A stretch of 64,000 nt of DNA from Boswellia sacra (GCA_013180625.2 SNVD02014099.1:372001-436000), one strand, 5' to 3'; numbered from the stretch's first letter, positions 22,676-37,391 are shown. The notes: a model not told the origin generated them from the letters alone. A program made the numbers and translations.

Positions 22676-24400
22676 TGTGGCAGATGCATAGACGGGTTTA
22701 TTCATCAAATCGTCACAGTGAAAGCGGCTTCGGGACATGGATCTAGCGATCACAGGCTTCAAAACTTTTGTTGTACTTTCTTACCACTTCAATTCCTAGG
22801 TATGTCTAAAAATTGCCTAAACAAGACGTGTGAGCGTCTTAAAAGCATAGACTATTTCGGATGAACAGTTATCGATGAGTAGTGATAGATGAACAGTGTT
22901 CGATGAACAGTCCTGCATGAACAGTGAAAAATGAAAACTTGTTCCTTGTTCATTTCAACTCTCACAAAACTGCTTAATTCACCCCTTTATGTCTATGTTA
23001 ATCGCTATCTAATTTTGACTAGTAAACCTAATCTTATTAGGCTTACTCTAACTAATAGTCCTAGCTGTATAAGAACTTAATCTCATTAAGTCTTTAATTG
23101 GGCTTTAAACACTTAAGTAGGTTCAACCCAATTTTCTGTAGGCTTTTAATTAAATACATTAATTATAAGCCCACTAATCTAATTAATAAATTAGCACAAA
23201 TACTCTATTATTTAATTAATCAAATTAATTAAATAATGAGCCTATTTACTAGTCAAATATATTTAATTTAATATCTAGGCTTTATTATCTAACAAACCCA
23301 ATTAAATTAAATAATTAATTTCTCAAGTTCAATCATTGTTCAGACTATGTATATCAGCTATCCAAGGCACTTTGATGGACATATTTAATTACAAGCTCTA
23401 ATAAATTTGACCCAGTATCTTATTATCTCATAACTGTAGTGGGCCCTACCTATTAACTTTGGTCCATCCTACTATAGGTCCAAAGCTACACTCTTGAATT
23501 AAATGCTCTTTACATAAGCTTGATAATTTAATGTGATTAAATTTTTTCTTTAGGCCCTATCCATTGAGCATCATGTTTACATAACAACCCTTCATGGAAT
23601 ACCAATAATTAGAGCTAGGTATGATTTATCGTGTTACATCTCCAATTATATGTTGAGCCTTTAATACCAATCTTTTACTATTTAAATGAGTTGAGATGTA
23701 TTAAAATAAATCTCAGTTTAATAAATAACTTTCATTAAACATACGACCAAGATTCTCTCAAATAAAACCTTGTAAAACCATCAATGTGGTATTCTATAAT
23801 CCCTTTGAAGTCATGAACTCCATATTTATGGTATAGTGTCCACTAGCATACAGATCTTACAATCCCAACTAGCTGAGATATTGACTTTACCCTTTTGGAT
23901 CTCACTTTTTAGTCTAGTCAAATACCATAGCCTATATATTAGAGGTATACTACCTACTTAGGACTAAGGTAGGAATGTCTTCAGTGCTCGAATGTAGAAA
24001 TTCACATTCGGTCATAGTATTTCCACCAAATGGATAATTTATATGTGGTCTGTGTTCAATGCATTCATAATGCATAAGTGTTTTTGTCTTTAAGTCTCCA
24101 TTTCAAATGGTTAAAGACGTACCATTTCCCTATTGAAGACAAATGATCTAACAACTTTATCCAAACAAAACAATCAACTTTTGCTTATAGGTAATGGATA
24201 TTTTTGAGCTATGACAGAGTTTCATGTCTTAGATATATCTCATATGTACAGAAACTTTGTCAATGTACATACTCTGGAACCTTTAGTAATTGATATAGTC
24301 ACACTTAGATAAGTTATAAATAATAATTTTTATTCATTTATAATAATAATGTTTACATATTACCGAAAAGCATCTATACTCTTACGGTAGATAGCTAACA
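22676..24400 (-). repeat. Copia-1 3' LTR (left on the + strand)
   Basis: On the plus strand it starts TGTGGCAG and ends GCTAACA, abutting the PPT. It aligns with 38509-40272 over its length, for example ATCTAGCGATCA, ACCACTTCA(A/G)TTCCTAGGTAT, AACTTAATCTCATTAAGTC and AGGTAGGAATGTCTT. Confidence 0.85.
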
Positions 24401-24914
24401 ATCTCCCGCTTGCCCGTAGAGTAGATATGACATATTTGCACATCTCCATGCCGCACGATCTCTTGTATGATGTGGTACTTTCTTTCTATATGCTTTCCAT
24501 TCTTTAAGTCTCCATTTCAAATGGTTAAAGACGTACCATTTCCCTATTGAAGATAAACGATCCAACAACTTTATCCAAACAAAACAATCAACTTTTGCTT
24601 ATAGGTCATGGATATTTTTGAGCTATGACAGAGTTTCATGTCTTAGATATATCTCATATGTACAGAAACTTTGTCAATGTACATACTCTGGAACCTTTAG
24701 TAATTGATATAGTCACACTTGGATAAGTTATAAATAATAATTTTTATTCATTTATAATAATAATGTTTACATATTACAGAAAAGCATCTATACTCTTACG
24801 GTAGATAGCTAACAATCTCTTGCTTGCCCGTAGAGTAGATATGACATATTTGCACATCTCCATGCCGCACGATCTCTCGTATGATGTGGTATTTTCTTTC
24901 TATATGCTTTCCAT
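24087..24914. repeat. 414-bp tandem duplication spanning the LTR/PPT junction
   Basis: 24087-24500 is repeated head-to-tail at 24501-24914 with few differences. The unit holds the last ~310 bp of the LTR, the PPT and ~100 bp of internal sequence, so the element has two LTR/PPT junctions (24400 and about 24814). The join has microhomology TCTTTAAGTCTCC. Confidence 0.9.
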
Positions 24915-25990
24915 TCTTGTAGTTTCTAGGTTCCTAAGAGTTAGCCACTGCCCTACTATTATCACCATAAAAAGCTTAATGGCTTTGTCTCCATTTGGAA
25001 TAACTTCCAAATCTATAAGGAACTTATAGAGCTATACTGCCTCTATGGTAGAGTTAGCAATGCAAGATTGCTTGATACTCCTCCATACTATGGCTCCACC
25101 ACGCAAAGTGAAAACTGATCCTAAGTTGACTTTTTAGAGTCCGGATCTGATTGGAAATTTGAATTCGTATAACCAACTAGTGTTAGCTCACTACCAGAAA
25201 ATATAAGCATATATCTCTCCATCCTACGAAGATACTTTAATATATGCTTTACTGCAACCCAATACTCATAGCTAGGATTTTTCTGGTACTCATTAATAAC
25301 TCCCACTGCATATCAGATATCTAGCTTAATACTCAGAATTGCATATGCAAGACTCCTAATAGCAGAGGCATATGGGAGTCGTCTCATCTGTTTCTTTTCT
25401 TGAGGAGTCTAAAAATATTACTCTTGAGAAAGCTTAACTCCATATCTGAATGGTAACAATCCTTTCTTGGAGTTCTGTTTTGCAAATTTAGGCAGAATCT
25501 TCTCTATATATGAGGCCTAAGACTATGCTAGTTTTTTATTCATCCTATCCCTTCTGAGTTAGATTCCAGGAACATAACTAGCCTATTCCAAATCTTTCAT
25601 TTGGAATTGCTCAGCCAGCCAAAATTTGATTGATGATAGTATCTCTATATCATTCTGAATAAGTAGAATATCATCAACATACAGAATGAGAAATACAACC
25701 TTTTGGTCTTGTGTTCTTTTGTAGACAAATGACTTGTCTACATTTGAATAAAACAACATGTCTTGATCATTTTGATCAAACCTAAGTTCCAAGACCTTGA
25801 TGCTTACTTAAGACTATAAATTGAACTTTTCAATCTGCAAACCTTTTGCTCTTAGTCTTTTATATGAAACCTCTGGTTGCATCATATAGATGCTTTAGTG
25901 AAGATTTCCATGCAAGAATGTTGTCTTGACATCCATTTGCCATATCTTATAATCAAATTGAGCGGCAGTGGATAAGAGAATCCTAATTGA
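24915..25990 (-). pseudogene. Copia-1 reverse transcriptase / RNase H remnant
   Basis: Minus-strand fragments read the copia RT catalytic segment FLILYVDDILLIQND (25583-25792), the connection segment WVAVKHILKYLRR and GYTNSNFQSDPDSKKST (25121-25306), and RNase H traces downstream. Traces of the upstream RT (AFLHG-type) continue to ~25990. Many stops and frameshifts break it. Confidence 0.85.
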
Positions 25991-28900
25991 TTTTAGTATG
26001 GCCATTAGCAAGAAGGTTTTGTCATAGTCAATCCCTTCCTTTGGTGTGTAACCCTTAGCCATTAGCTTGCCTTAAAGGTCTCTTCCTTCCTATAAACTTG
26101 TCTCTTTCTCTTGTACACCCACTTGCACCATATGGCTTTTATACCTTCAGGTGCATCTACAAGTTCCCAGATATAATTAGAATGCATCTATTCTCTTTTT
26201 GATTCCATAACTTTTTGACAACTATCAGCATCAGCATCATTCATTGTTTCTTCATAAGTAGTAGGATCAAATTCATTTTCACTAGTTGCGATACTCCTAT
26301 GAATCTATCAAGTTGTCTTACAATCCTCCCACTACGTCGAGACACCATAGGAGTTTGTCTAACAATCCTCCTACTACATCGTGGTACCACAGGAGATTAT
26401 ATAACTGGATTTTATATTTGTTTTGTATTAGAAATAGATGTCGAACCCCTGAAACTATCATCACTGATCGGATCAGTGTTAGTTTCTTTAGATATTTCTT
26501 CTAATACTACATCACTTCGAGGCTTATAATTTTTCATGTAGTTGACCTTTAAGTGATTTACAATCATATTGGCAAATTCTTCCGCACTAGAGTAACTATA
26601 GAAGCAATGACTCTAGAAGTAATATCTTCTTGTACCTTCTAGGGTTTCCTAAAAAAAAAAGGTGGATAATTTTGAATAACTTACGTGGATCAAATCATGT
26701 TCAAAAGAGTTTTATTCCTTCTCTCTACTACTCTAGTGAGTTGGAATAGTATTCTATTGTCATGAGAGGTATTTTGCTACGATTTGATCATACTTATTTG
26801 ATATATTTACCTAAATGCTTTCAACCTTAATCCTTTACCTTTTGAACTCTTCAAAAGTTTTAGATTTATGATGCATTACGTAAATATACCCATATTTTGA
26901 GTAATCATCTTATGAAATACTCATATATGGCTCATGTATTCAATTTAATTGGTGCATAAACAGCTTTATGTACCAAATCAGTACAATCTTTAGCTCTATT
27001 TCCTTTAGACTTAAAATGACTTGTAGGAAAATCCTTCTTACTAGGCTTGATTCATAGGTTGGTCTACGTTCGAGCTTTAATAAGTTTAGTGCCCATCCTT
27101 AGCCATCCTTTGAATGCTTTTTATATTAATATAACCCAGTTAGAAATACCATAGACAAGTTTGATTAGTGTTAGACAATCTATACTCTTTATTTATTCAG
27201 CTTAATGTCATTTATTGATTCCATTTTTAGTTTTTCATCATATGGAAATTGTTATGTACAATTCCAGAAGAATAAAAATCTTTATTCTTTTCCAATAACA
27301 ACAAATGTCTTCAAAGAAACTGAATAACTAGAATTTTATAAGTGCCTGAAATTCAAAAGTTTGTATACTATATCTGGAAAAATAACAATTATTCAAAACT
27401 AAAAATATCAAAAAGTGCAATTCTCTAATTACATAAGTAGACACCAATACTTCTTATATAAGCCTTAAGCCAAGCTCACTTTCATTTAGAAGTCAAGTCC
27501 AATTTAGCCTTTACAAAGAACTAAATACATGGTTAATATCCATAATTCAATAATTAATGGAATATTGTACAAAGAATGATTCTAGAAAAAATATTGCTTA
27601 AACAAGCTTTAAATGATATGCAATCTCTTTTCAAAATGACCTTCATCACTGTAATTGAAACTTTTTCCAATTGGTTGAACTTCATTCTTTGTCTCTTATA
27701 TTAAGGATTTTAAAGCCTTTCCACTCTGTCTTATAGACCTTACCCTTAAGTTTTTAAACTATAAGAACATTAAACTTTGATTTTAATATCCTTTGTAGCG
27801 TCCTTCACTTTGACTTTTGAGAGAAACTCTAACCTTTATCAAAATCTATCTTTATTCTAAGTAAAGAACGTGATAAAGAATTCAGCGTCATATTAATTTT
27901 GCCTCACTTAACAACTCTTGCAAGTGAAAAATTATATCTTTTATATTGGCCCTATATATATAAACTTTAATATCCAACACTCGGTCCAAAGAAGTAAACA
28001 TATAATTTGACTATTGCATTTGTTTTCTCTCACTTTTCAAAGTATTCTTCATTCTTTAAAGTCAAATACTCATACGAAGGAGAAGGTATACTTGCTTTCA
28101 TGATCCACTTATAACATTGAGCTTATTGTAGAATGTCAAGACTATCTTTCCACTCTACATAGCTTTGACCATAACATGGTCAATATAGCTTTCATCATCA
28201 TATGGTTTATCCATCTAGTAAACATTTTCATTCAGTATAAACTTTGCCTTTGAGCATGTGATCATTAAGCATAGAAGTAATTTGGATTTATTTTCTGTAA
28301 AAATAAACATACACCCTTATCAATAACTATACAAAATTTTGAATATAATTTCATGATACGTGGGATGCAAGAATATAGATGCAGTTACCTAAAATAATAT
28401 GCATGATATTCTATTGTGCTTTAATCAAATAATTACTACTTTCCTATAGGGAAATATAATAACTCTATTTGATTAAATTAAAACTCCTTCTACTCATTAT
28501 TATTTTCAAGATATCTTATATTTCAATAACAATAATCACCATATTTTGGTCCTTAATTAATGAAATTATTCCTATAATAAATATCTTTTAAAAAAATTAA
28601 GTTGAGTGTTTGACCATTGTTTCACTCAAAATTTCAAAATTGCCTTAAAATGAGATCTCTATAGGAGAAAACACTAAGGGCTTTTTGGAACGATTTTATC
28701 TATGTAAAAGATCATATCTTGGAAGACAACTATCATAAGCGCTCCTATAGGGAGCATGACCTTAAGATGGGCCAAGATGAGGCTTATAAATAGCCCATTC
28801 AAAAGGATCAACAATGGAGACCTTAGGTTTTAAATTAATAAAAGCTTCTCCCACTCAAACATTTAAAAATTTTAGGATTTTAATTTAAAATGTGATCTAT

Positions 28901-30610
28901 ATAACTTTCATATTCACATTTTAACTCTTAAATAATCATATTAATTAGGTCTATGATTTATATTCTATTTATCAAACTTTATATAAATCATCTTCTTTAA
29001 TAACTTTAATTAATCTAATTAATTTAAGTAATTTAATTTATATATGCCATCAATCAAACACTTTGATTAATCATATATTAATTCATGCATGAATGCATAG
29101 ACATGTTATAATGTATTGATGTGGCATTCCTATTTCTCTATAGCGCATGTGACATGTTATCATTTTATCTAACATTTAAATAAAATAATCATACTTCTAA
29201 AAGCATGCATGTGATAAGTAATTGGCCTTTTTCCTAAAAATATTACAATAATATTTGGATTGAGTTCTTCTATCTTCTTGGTATCTCCCACGTGCTTAAA
29301 TATGTCTATTGGTTCCAAGAAAATTTTCAAATTTCATAAATATGAAAATTTGGTGTAAACAGTGAACTCTAAAATGTCCATAAACTTTAAAAAATTTCAT
29401 AGACACCCCTATAGATTTTAAACATTTTAATATTTATAGTTTCACCCCTATAGAATGCGTCTTTAATTTTATGTGCTATACAACTCCGATTTTGTCATTG
29501 TTTTGAGCTATAAAATCACCAAAACAAATGGAAAAAGATGGGAGATAGCCAAATAAATTAATTGCGCTCATTTGGGCGCTAGTTTTAAAATACAACTTGC
29601 TCGATAAGTGAACTAACTTGGTATCTCTCTAGCTTTAAGCCTACGTGAACCTTATAAGCCCAACACCATGGGTTCGTTTGTTGCTTAGTAGCCATTAGGT
29701 TGGACTAGGAGAGCTTAGTGATAAACTCTTGGACCAACCTTATAGCCATTGCTTAGTAGCCTACGTGCATGGATCATTTCTTGGAAGATAACTACCATAA
29801 GCTCTCCTATTGGACCAAGCTTTAGTGATAAACCACCAATCTAGGCCCATAGACTAACACCCAACAACCTATTAGGTTGAACTAGCTAAAACCCATGCAC
29901 TTTGGACCCGGGCTCTTCACGTTTGGGCTAGGGTTTCTTTAATTGGGCGTAGGATATTCACAAAACCTCTTGGCTATTAAAACATATCATAGACATATTA
30001 TAGGGCTGGTCGTCACACAAAAACAACCCTCATAGCCTAAATTCGAAATACCCTAATGGATCATAGGGTTTTGGGTTCTAGCTTCATGGTTTGTGAGTTT
30101 TTCGAACCATAACCTTGGAGATTTGGCCCCTTTGCATGAATTTTGGCCTAGGGCCAACCACAAGCCCAAATCGCAAAACCCTCAAGCTTAGGGTTTTGGT
30201 GCACAACTCTTATGCCCGAAACCATAGCCACCTTAGGGCAACCCGAAAACCCTAGCCACCTTTTCCATGTTATCCAAATTCAGACATAGTTGCCATCAGA
30301 TCTTCATCTCGTTCATCGCATTCTTACGTCAATTTGTTGTACAACTTACAAAAATTTAATATAAACAACTTTGTACAAAAATCAAAATCTACAAAGATTG
30401 AACAACATGAAATTAAACGAATGCATAGGGTAATTCAATGGCATAATGGCCACCCCTTAATAATTACATACCAAGAAAATTTAAAATACAAACAAACTCT
30501 AAAGGCTGAATATTTACCAATACACATCTATACAAAACATCACGTAAAAAATCATCCCATGATTTTATGCAATTAAATTGAGAAAAATAAATACCACATC
30601 ATATAACATG
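25991..30610 (-). other. Degraded copia-1 internal region (integrase/gag part)
   Basis: No domain can be reliably recognised. The segment lies between the RT remnant and LINE copy 2, has no long frame on either strand and is AT-rich. A short direct repeat, GATCAT(A/T)TCTTGGAAGA, occurs at ~28710 and ~29772. Assignment to copia-1 follows from position only. Confidence 0.5.
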
Positions 30611-30701
30611 TTTTTTTTTTGGGAAAAAATTACTATTTACATTAAAAGAAAAACGAAAGTACAGAATACGAGGGGCATACCCCAAGAAGAGTACCTAGTA
30701 C

Positions 30702-33700
30702 TCACAAGTCCAAAAGGAAATAATAAAGCCCAAAGGCCTCAAAACAAAACAAAACAAACATAAAGTAGAGCCTAGAGTCCCAAACAAAACAGAACATGGC
30801 GCACTGGCCCAAAACCAACCACAACAGGCTGTCTTCAATAAAATAACAAAGACGAAGGGGCACAGTGGCCCAAACAAATATACAAAATCCAAGAAATAAA
30901 CTAAGGTGTAGGCCCCATATGTCACGAAGTTGAGGATTGATCACATACTTGGCCTGCAAGGTTAGGAGCCTAGAGCGAACCAAAGCAGAAATCTCATCAA
31001 TCACTTGACGATGAGTCCGGCGACGCTGTTGATACACACGATCATTCTTCTCATACCAAAGAAAATACACTGTAGCAGAGAAGACTAAACGCACAAGGAT
31101 ATGCCCGAAATTCTTCCTACCCTGAAGATGTTGAGAAGCCCAATGAAGTAGAGGGAGCAAAACAAAAGAAGGCCAAACGATGAGAGTCTTAGCTGAAATC
31201 TCCCTCCATACAGAAGATGAGAAAGGACAACTAAAGAAAAGATGGTCATGACTCTCATTTGCTGAAGCACAAAGGACACAATCCGAAGAGGATGACATGC
31301 CATGACACCGTAAACGATCCAAAGTACGAAGACGTCCCAACGAGGCCAACCAAAGAATAAATGAGTGTCTTGGAACATGGCCAGGAAACCAGAGAAGATG
31401 ATGAATTGAGTTCACCGATCGTCTACTCTGTAATAAATCCCATGCTGAGTTAATAGAGAAAATACTAGAGTTGTGACCCTTCCAAACAATATGGTCAGGA
31501 TTCCCCATCATAGGCCGGATGCTGACCGATTTCCAAATCCGTCCAAGGACCAGCCCACCGTCAGGAAAAGCCCAGTCTTCATCCTGAATAACAGATGCAA
31601 CCTTTGCATCTGAGGGAAGACCTGTGGATGAAAGACTCCTGAATGAAAACAAATCACAAAGACGCCCCTGCGACAACCAGTAATCCTGCCAAAGTGAGGT
31701 ATCACGGCCATCTCCAATGCAAGAGACAAATTTACCCCTACACCAATCCCGACTATTCAAAATCTTCCTCCAAGACCAGAAGGCTCCAGAAATAACCCTA
31801 ACCTGCCAAAACGAGCGGCCTCGAAGGAGCACCTTATGAACCCATGAGGACCATATGGAGGACTTGTCAGAAAGAAGTCTCCAAACATGCTTCAGAATAG
31901 CAGCACGATTCCACTCCTTCACTCGCTTAATTCCCAATCCCCCCTCCTTCAAAGGATAGCAAACCGAGTCCCAAGCGACTTTGGCCCCAGAATGAGACAG
32001 AGATGTCCCTTTCCAGAGGAAAGCAGCTAGAATACCCTCGATCTTCCGAATCACAACTGCCGGTAATATGAACATTGAGGACCAATAGACTTGGATAGAA
32101 AAAAGTACTGACTTGATTAACTAAAGACGACCAGCATAAGTCAGCATAGCAGAAGTCCATAACCTGACCTTCGACAGGATCCGTTCTATCAACGGAGTAC
32201 AATCTGAGAGTCACAATCTGGTACTAATGAGTGGCACCCCTAAATATCTAATTGGTAAACTCCCCACCTGAAAACCCAAGATGGTCTGCAATGCAGTTCG
32301 CTCCTCATCATTGATGCCAGAAAAGAATACATGACTCTTGGTTGAATTCGTCACTAAACCAGAGAGCTTGGCAAACTCTTGCAAAGCTGCACGAACCACT
32401 CGAACAGAGCCCACATCTACCCTACAAAAGACCATCAGGTCATCTGCAAAACAAAGATGAGTGAGAGAGACCTACTGACATCTCCAATGAAATCGAAAAT
32501 CAGGCCTTGAGAAGCCTTCCGAAGAATACCACTCAAACCCTCCATAGCCAACACAAAAAGATATGGTGACAATGGATCACCCTGTCGAACTCCCCTGGAG
32601 GTGGGAAAGAAAGCATGAAGCTCTCCATTTAAAGCAATCGAGAAATGTGCAGAAGACTTGCAAGTCGCAATCCATCGAACCATACACTCTGGAATACCGA
32701 TCGTCCTTAACCCCAAAAGAATGAAATCCCAACTGACAGTATCAAAAGCCTTGCGAATATCCACCTTTAAAGCGCATCGGGGAGGTGAGCACCCAAGATG
32801 GTAATTATGCATGAGCTCTTGAGTCAATAGAATGGCATCAGAGATCCGCCGACCTGGGACAAAAGCAGATTGTGAACTCCCAATTACATCAGGTAAGACA
32901 ACTTTGAATTGGTTCACAATCACTTTGGAGATGCACTTGTAAAGTACATTACAACAAGAGATTGGTTGAAAGTCACTCATAGTCTTCGGAGACTCAACCT
33001 TGGGGACCAAGGCAATCCTAGTGGCATTAACACATTTTGGCATCCGACAAGTTGTGAAGAAGTAGCGCACAGCAGCCATAAATTCCACACTAATAATATC
33101 CCAAGCCCTTTTGAAGAACAAAGAGGTATACCCATCCGGTCCTGGAGCTTTATCATCAGGAATCGAGAATAAAGCTAACCTGATCTCATCATCAGTAATA
33201 GGGCATACCAAAGAAGGCAGCATCTCCTCAAAGACTCTTCCAGAGAAAAACCGAGAAGCATCTACAAGAGAAGGCCGAGAAGGAGCTGTAAGCAATTTCT
33301 GAAAATACCTCATAGCTAGATGGCCTAAGTCGCCTCGATCTGTAACAATGGTACCATCCTCATCTTCAAGCTGATGAATCCGATTTCTGACCTGTCTATG
33401 GAGCAGAGACTTGTGAAAGAACTTGGTATTCTGATCCCCCAGAGAAAGCCATTGGATCCTTGACCTCTGTCGAAAGAAAGCCTCTTCATCCCTGCACAAC
33501 TGGGAATACTGCTTAGCAAAATTCCTTTCAACCAAAAGATACTCTGGGGAATGAGGGTTCTCATCCAGAGCAACCTGAGCTGCGACCCACTGAGCTCTAA
33601 CCTCAATGACTCTACTAGAGATGTGACTAGAAGCCTTGGCACGTAAAGTCTTAAACTCTCGTTTCAACAAACCCAGTTTTTGCATGACTCGAAACATAGG

Positions 33701-34516
33701 ATCCCCGTCCACATGCGTAGACCACACTCTCTGAACAATCTCCAAGAAATCCTCTCGATCAGCCCAAAAGTTCAAAAACTTAAAAGGCCTCGAGGTTTGC
33801 CTACGTTGATTTCCAAACTTGATGACCATAGCACTGTGATCAGAAACATCCCGTGGAAGTATCTTAGAAGTTGTGTTTGGCCAAGTCAAGAACCATGAAG
33901 CGCTGCAAAAACTCCAATCAAGAGTCCGAAGAATAGTATCCTTTCCCTGCCGCCCATTATGCCAAGTATACTGAAGCCCAAAAGATGGTACCCTGATCAA
34001 TGTTGCATCATGAACACACTGACCAAATTCATCCATATAACCATGCCAAGCCTGATCCCCTCCAACTCTATCCGACGAGCATAAAATCGCATTAAAATCA
34101 CCTAATGCCAACCATGGTAAGTCACCGAAACCCATGGACTGAGCTCTGAGAAAGTCCCATAATTACCGACGAACACCTGGATCATTAGAACCATAAACAA
34201 AGATCAATCCAAAAGAAACCCCATCAGATAATCTGGTAGCCCGAAAAACGATATACTGAGGAGAAAGCTGCAAATCACTCAAACTATACAAAGTAGGATC
34301 CCAACACACCAAAACTCTGCAAGCAATGGACTCAGCGGCATTCTATAAGAAACTTCAAGAAGGACAAATATCCGAAACAACTGAAGTAAGGTGTCGCTGA
34401 TCAACCTTAGTCTCTAGAAGACCAATCAAACCTAAAGAAAACTTAGAAATCCAGTTTCTAACTGCCCGCTACGTAGAGAAGCCATTAAGGCCTCTAATAT
34501 TCCAACTTCCTATCAT
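30702..34516 (-). pseudogene. LINE copy 2 ORF2 (endonuclease, reverse transcriptase, zf-RVT)
   Basis: Begins at ATG 34516 (MIGSWNIRGLNGFS). The longest open blocks are 34135-32435 (566 codons: endonuclease C-part and RT to QGDPLSPYLF and the FADD region) and 32075-30702 (457 codons with zf-RVT SSDCVLCASANESHDHLFF). Stops are present after NGFST and in the region corresponding to copy-1 position ~13607, a frameshift lies at the FADD box near 32440, and a TAG near 32127 occurs at the same codon as in copy 1 (15651). The normal stop after IWGLH is lost, so the frame runs ~70 codons into the 3' UTR. Confidence 0.92.
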
Positions 34517-34700
34517 AGGAAACTGGAAAAACTCATAATTCAATAAAGAAATCATCTGGGGCGCTTGCCCCCTCTACCCCCATTGCCACCCTTTTTACTC
34601 GGAGCATTTTTATCTTTACTAACAGGAGGGATGTGATCAGACTCCACTTTGGACTTCAATATCTGATCCTGATGTGCTTCAATATGAAATAGTGAATCCG

Positions 34701-36229
34701 TGACACATCCAAAAAAGGATTGTCTCCCAAGTATAGGAGTGTCGAAGTAATAAAACCCGGTGAGACCGGGGTCGATCCACGAGGAAGGGAATTTAAGCGT
34801 TACAAATTATAAGCTAAACAAATGTGATATGGATGATTCAAAGAGGTGACATGATAATATCAACAAGTATGTAAGATGGTAGGTGGTATTACCGACCATT
34901 CAAATATAAAACAAAAAGCAAGAGGAGGTAAAACCATCCATGGAGATAGGTGGTATAACCAACCATAGTAAATTAAAGAACAATTTCATAAGGTGGTAGA
35001 ACCTACCATAGTAAATAAAATAAAAAGTTCATAAACAATAGAATAATTAAAATACAAGAGGAATTAACACAATAACAATGAAGGCTAAGGTTAGGGGATC
35101 CGCCCTTGATATTTCAAATAAGGATAATTAACCCATTTTAGTTATATGAATTATATTTGTTTCATTACCAATATTTATACCACTTCTTGTAAATGGGTTC
35201 AAGCATCCAATGTGCCAATCACCATATGTCTACAACAAATCAAGGTTCCTAACTAGATTCGTGTCGGTAAGGAAGAACCATACATCATCTAGAAAGGATC
35301 CAAGCATTTGATGTGCCAAGGATTGTCGACAATGGATCAAGACCTCCACTTTACGAGTGGTGTCAAGATTGATTAAGAAATTAAATATAAATCATATTGA
35401 ATAAACATTATAAGATTAAGATTATTAAGCACATATTAAGGGTTAGAGAATCCTTATTCTCATATCAAGGGTTTCACCCTTTCACCTTAGCAAAAGAGAA
35501 ATTAGAAGAACATTATAATAGAAAGAAAATAAAATGCAAGAAAAAGGAAATTCATTAATAACATAAACACACAAAACACAATACAAGATCCTAGCCAAAG
35601 CCAAAATGTTCCAGCCAAGGCCAAGATGCCCTAATGGGTCACAAGGCACCTCTATTTATAGATACATCCAGGGGCAAACTTGTCAAATTACAAGGGCATA
35701 ATTGTCAAATATTAGTTGTAAATATCTTTGACAATTGGGATCATTAGGCACCGACTTTGACCATCAATTTTGACATCGAAATGTTGTGAATTTTAATCAC
35801 ATGTCTTCATGAAAGTTGTAGATATTTCTCTCAGCTTTCTAGAACATATTGATTTGCACAATTTGGATACGTATTTTGAGAGATACGGTCCAAATACTGA
35901 GGCCTGGTCAGACTGGGCCGAGACTGTAGATGGGTTCACTTCAAGCCCAATTTTGGTCCACTAAGAGCCCGAATTTGATGATGCTTGTGAAATGCAATCT
36001 TGTAGACAATTGAATCAGCTTTCCAAAACATTAAGAATTGCACCATTCTGATCTATAAATAGAGAGTTATGCCCATTTTACCGAACCTGTAACAAAACCA
36101 AAATTAAGAGAAATTAATTCCAAAGATGCAAATGCTACAAATATGCTTAAGTTGAGGAATTTAATGACACTATTAATGCAATATGATGAACTAAACTCTT
36201 ATTAAACATGCATATTTAAGTGTTCATCA
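34701..36229 (-). mobile_element. Solo LTR (1,529 bp) nested in LINE copy 2
   Basis: On the minus strand it starts TGATGAACACTTAAATATGC and ends GGATGTGTCA, flanked by the 5-bp TSD CGGAT (plus-strand ATCCG at 34696-34700 and 36230-36234). It interrupts the Ser/Asp-rich tail of LINE ORF1. No ORF, PBS or PPT is present. Its end carries TCCTCGTGG and TTTATTACTT...CGAC, shared with the solo LTR at 48388-49805. Confidence 0.85.
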
Positions 36230-36234
36230 ATCCG

Positions 36235-37391
36235 AATCAGAATTAGGATCAGACTCAGAAACTGAACCATTGGTTGTAACCTGGTCCATCTTACTAAAGA
36301 TCTTAGTCATCGAATCTTTCGCTATAGTCATTGCACTTGAAGCAAAAGATCCGGCTGGTGTGGAATCAGTAGCAATACCTTTACCCTTGTTGCGTATAAC
36401 TGGAATTACATCAGCAGCAATAATTTGTTCCTTATTAGTCTCAATATGAACCGCTGTTGCAATAGCAGTTTCATCAGTGTTCTCCTTGCCTTTCAAGACG
36501 AGGGCTGTATCGATAACTAGAGCCTCGGCCTCTGTAGGAGCAGATGGCACATCAGGTACAGGACAAGTATGGCCAAATAAACAACACTTGGAATAGCGCT
36601 TCGATTTCCACTCATATTCTACTCTAATCTTGATAGGCTCAGAGGATAACATGCATCGGATTTTAATATCATGCACTGGAGAATGCTCCGCATCTAACTC
36701 AACACAAACCCGAGCATAAGACAATCGGGTTCGCTCATAAGTCATCTTGTCACATGAAATGGGCCTCCCGACCATGCTAGAAACGCTGCTAAGAGCCCTG
36801 GTTGACCATAATGGAAAAGGCAGTCCATGCAGTCTAATCCAAACCGGAATCCTAGAAATCCGATTTTTATCAAAAGAAAAGTGTGGATTCCACTGCTGCA
36901 GGATAATGTTCTTTCCGCCAAACATCCATGGCCCTCTCTCTAAAATATCATGGACCTCATCCTCGGTCCTAAAGCGAAAAATCAGAAAACCTGTTCCAGT
37001 GGAACGAACATCCTCCAATCCACTAGTTTTCCAAGCACGCATGGCAATGGACCGTGCAGCATGAAAAGGCATGTCATAGCTTGGAAAAAAAACCCACGAT
37101 ACAACGCAACCACTCAGATGCATCATCATCGATCAACTCATCTGGCAATTCAAGAATAGAACCCGGAACCTTCTGGGTTACCGAGTCAAGACTGAATCTA
37201 GTTCTTGCCTCAGTTACTCGGACCCTATCAGCCCAAGAGCCTTGAGTTTAAGGAAGTTTGCTCTTGGCATTGTTAGGTGGGGGAGGAGATTGGTTGGTGG
37301 GGAAGGAGGTCTTAGTTGGTGGGCGTGATCGGTTAGTATGATGTAGGGGTTGTGTTTGGTTGGTAGTGTTCGATATGGGTTTGGTGGACAT
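36235..37391 (-). pseudogene. LINE copy 2 ORF1 (DUF4283/CCHC)
   Basis: ATG at 37391 in context CACCATGTC. The Pro/Thr-rich N-terminus ends at a break near 37250, another frameshift lies near 37090, and a long block follows (37129-36235) with LERGPWMFGGKNIILQQW, RIPVWIRLHGLPFPLWS and SKCCLFGHTC. The C-terminal acidic tail is cut by the solo LTR insertion and resumes beyond 34695. Confidence 0.88.
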
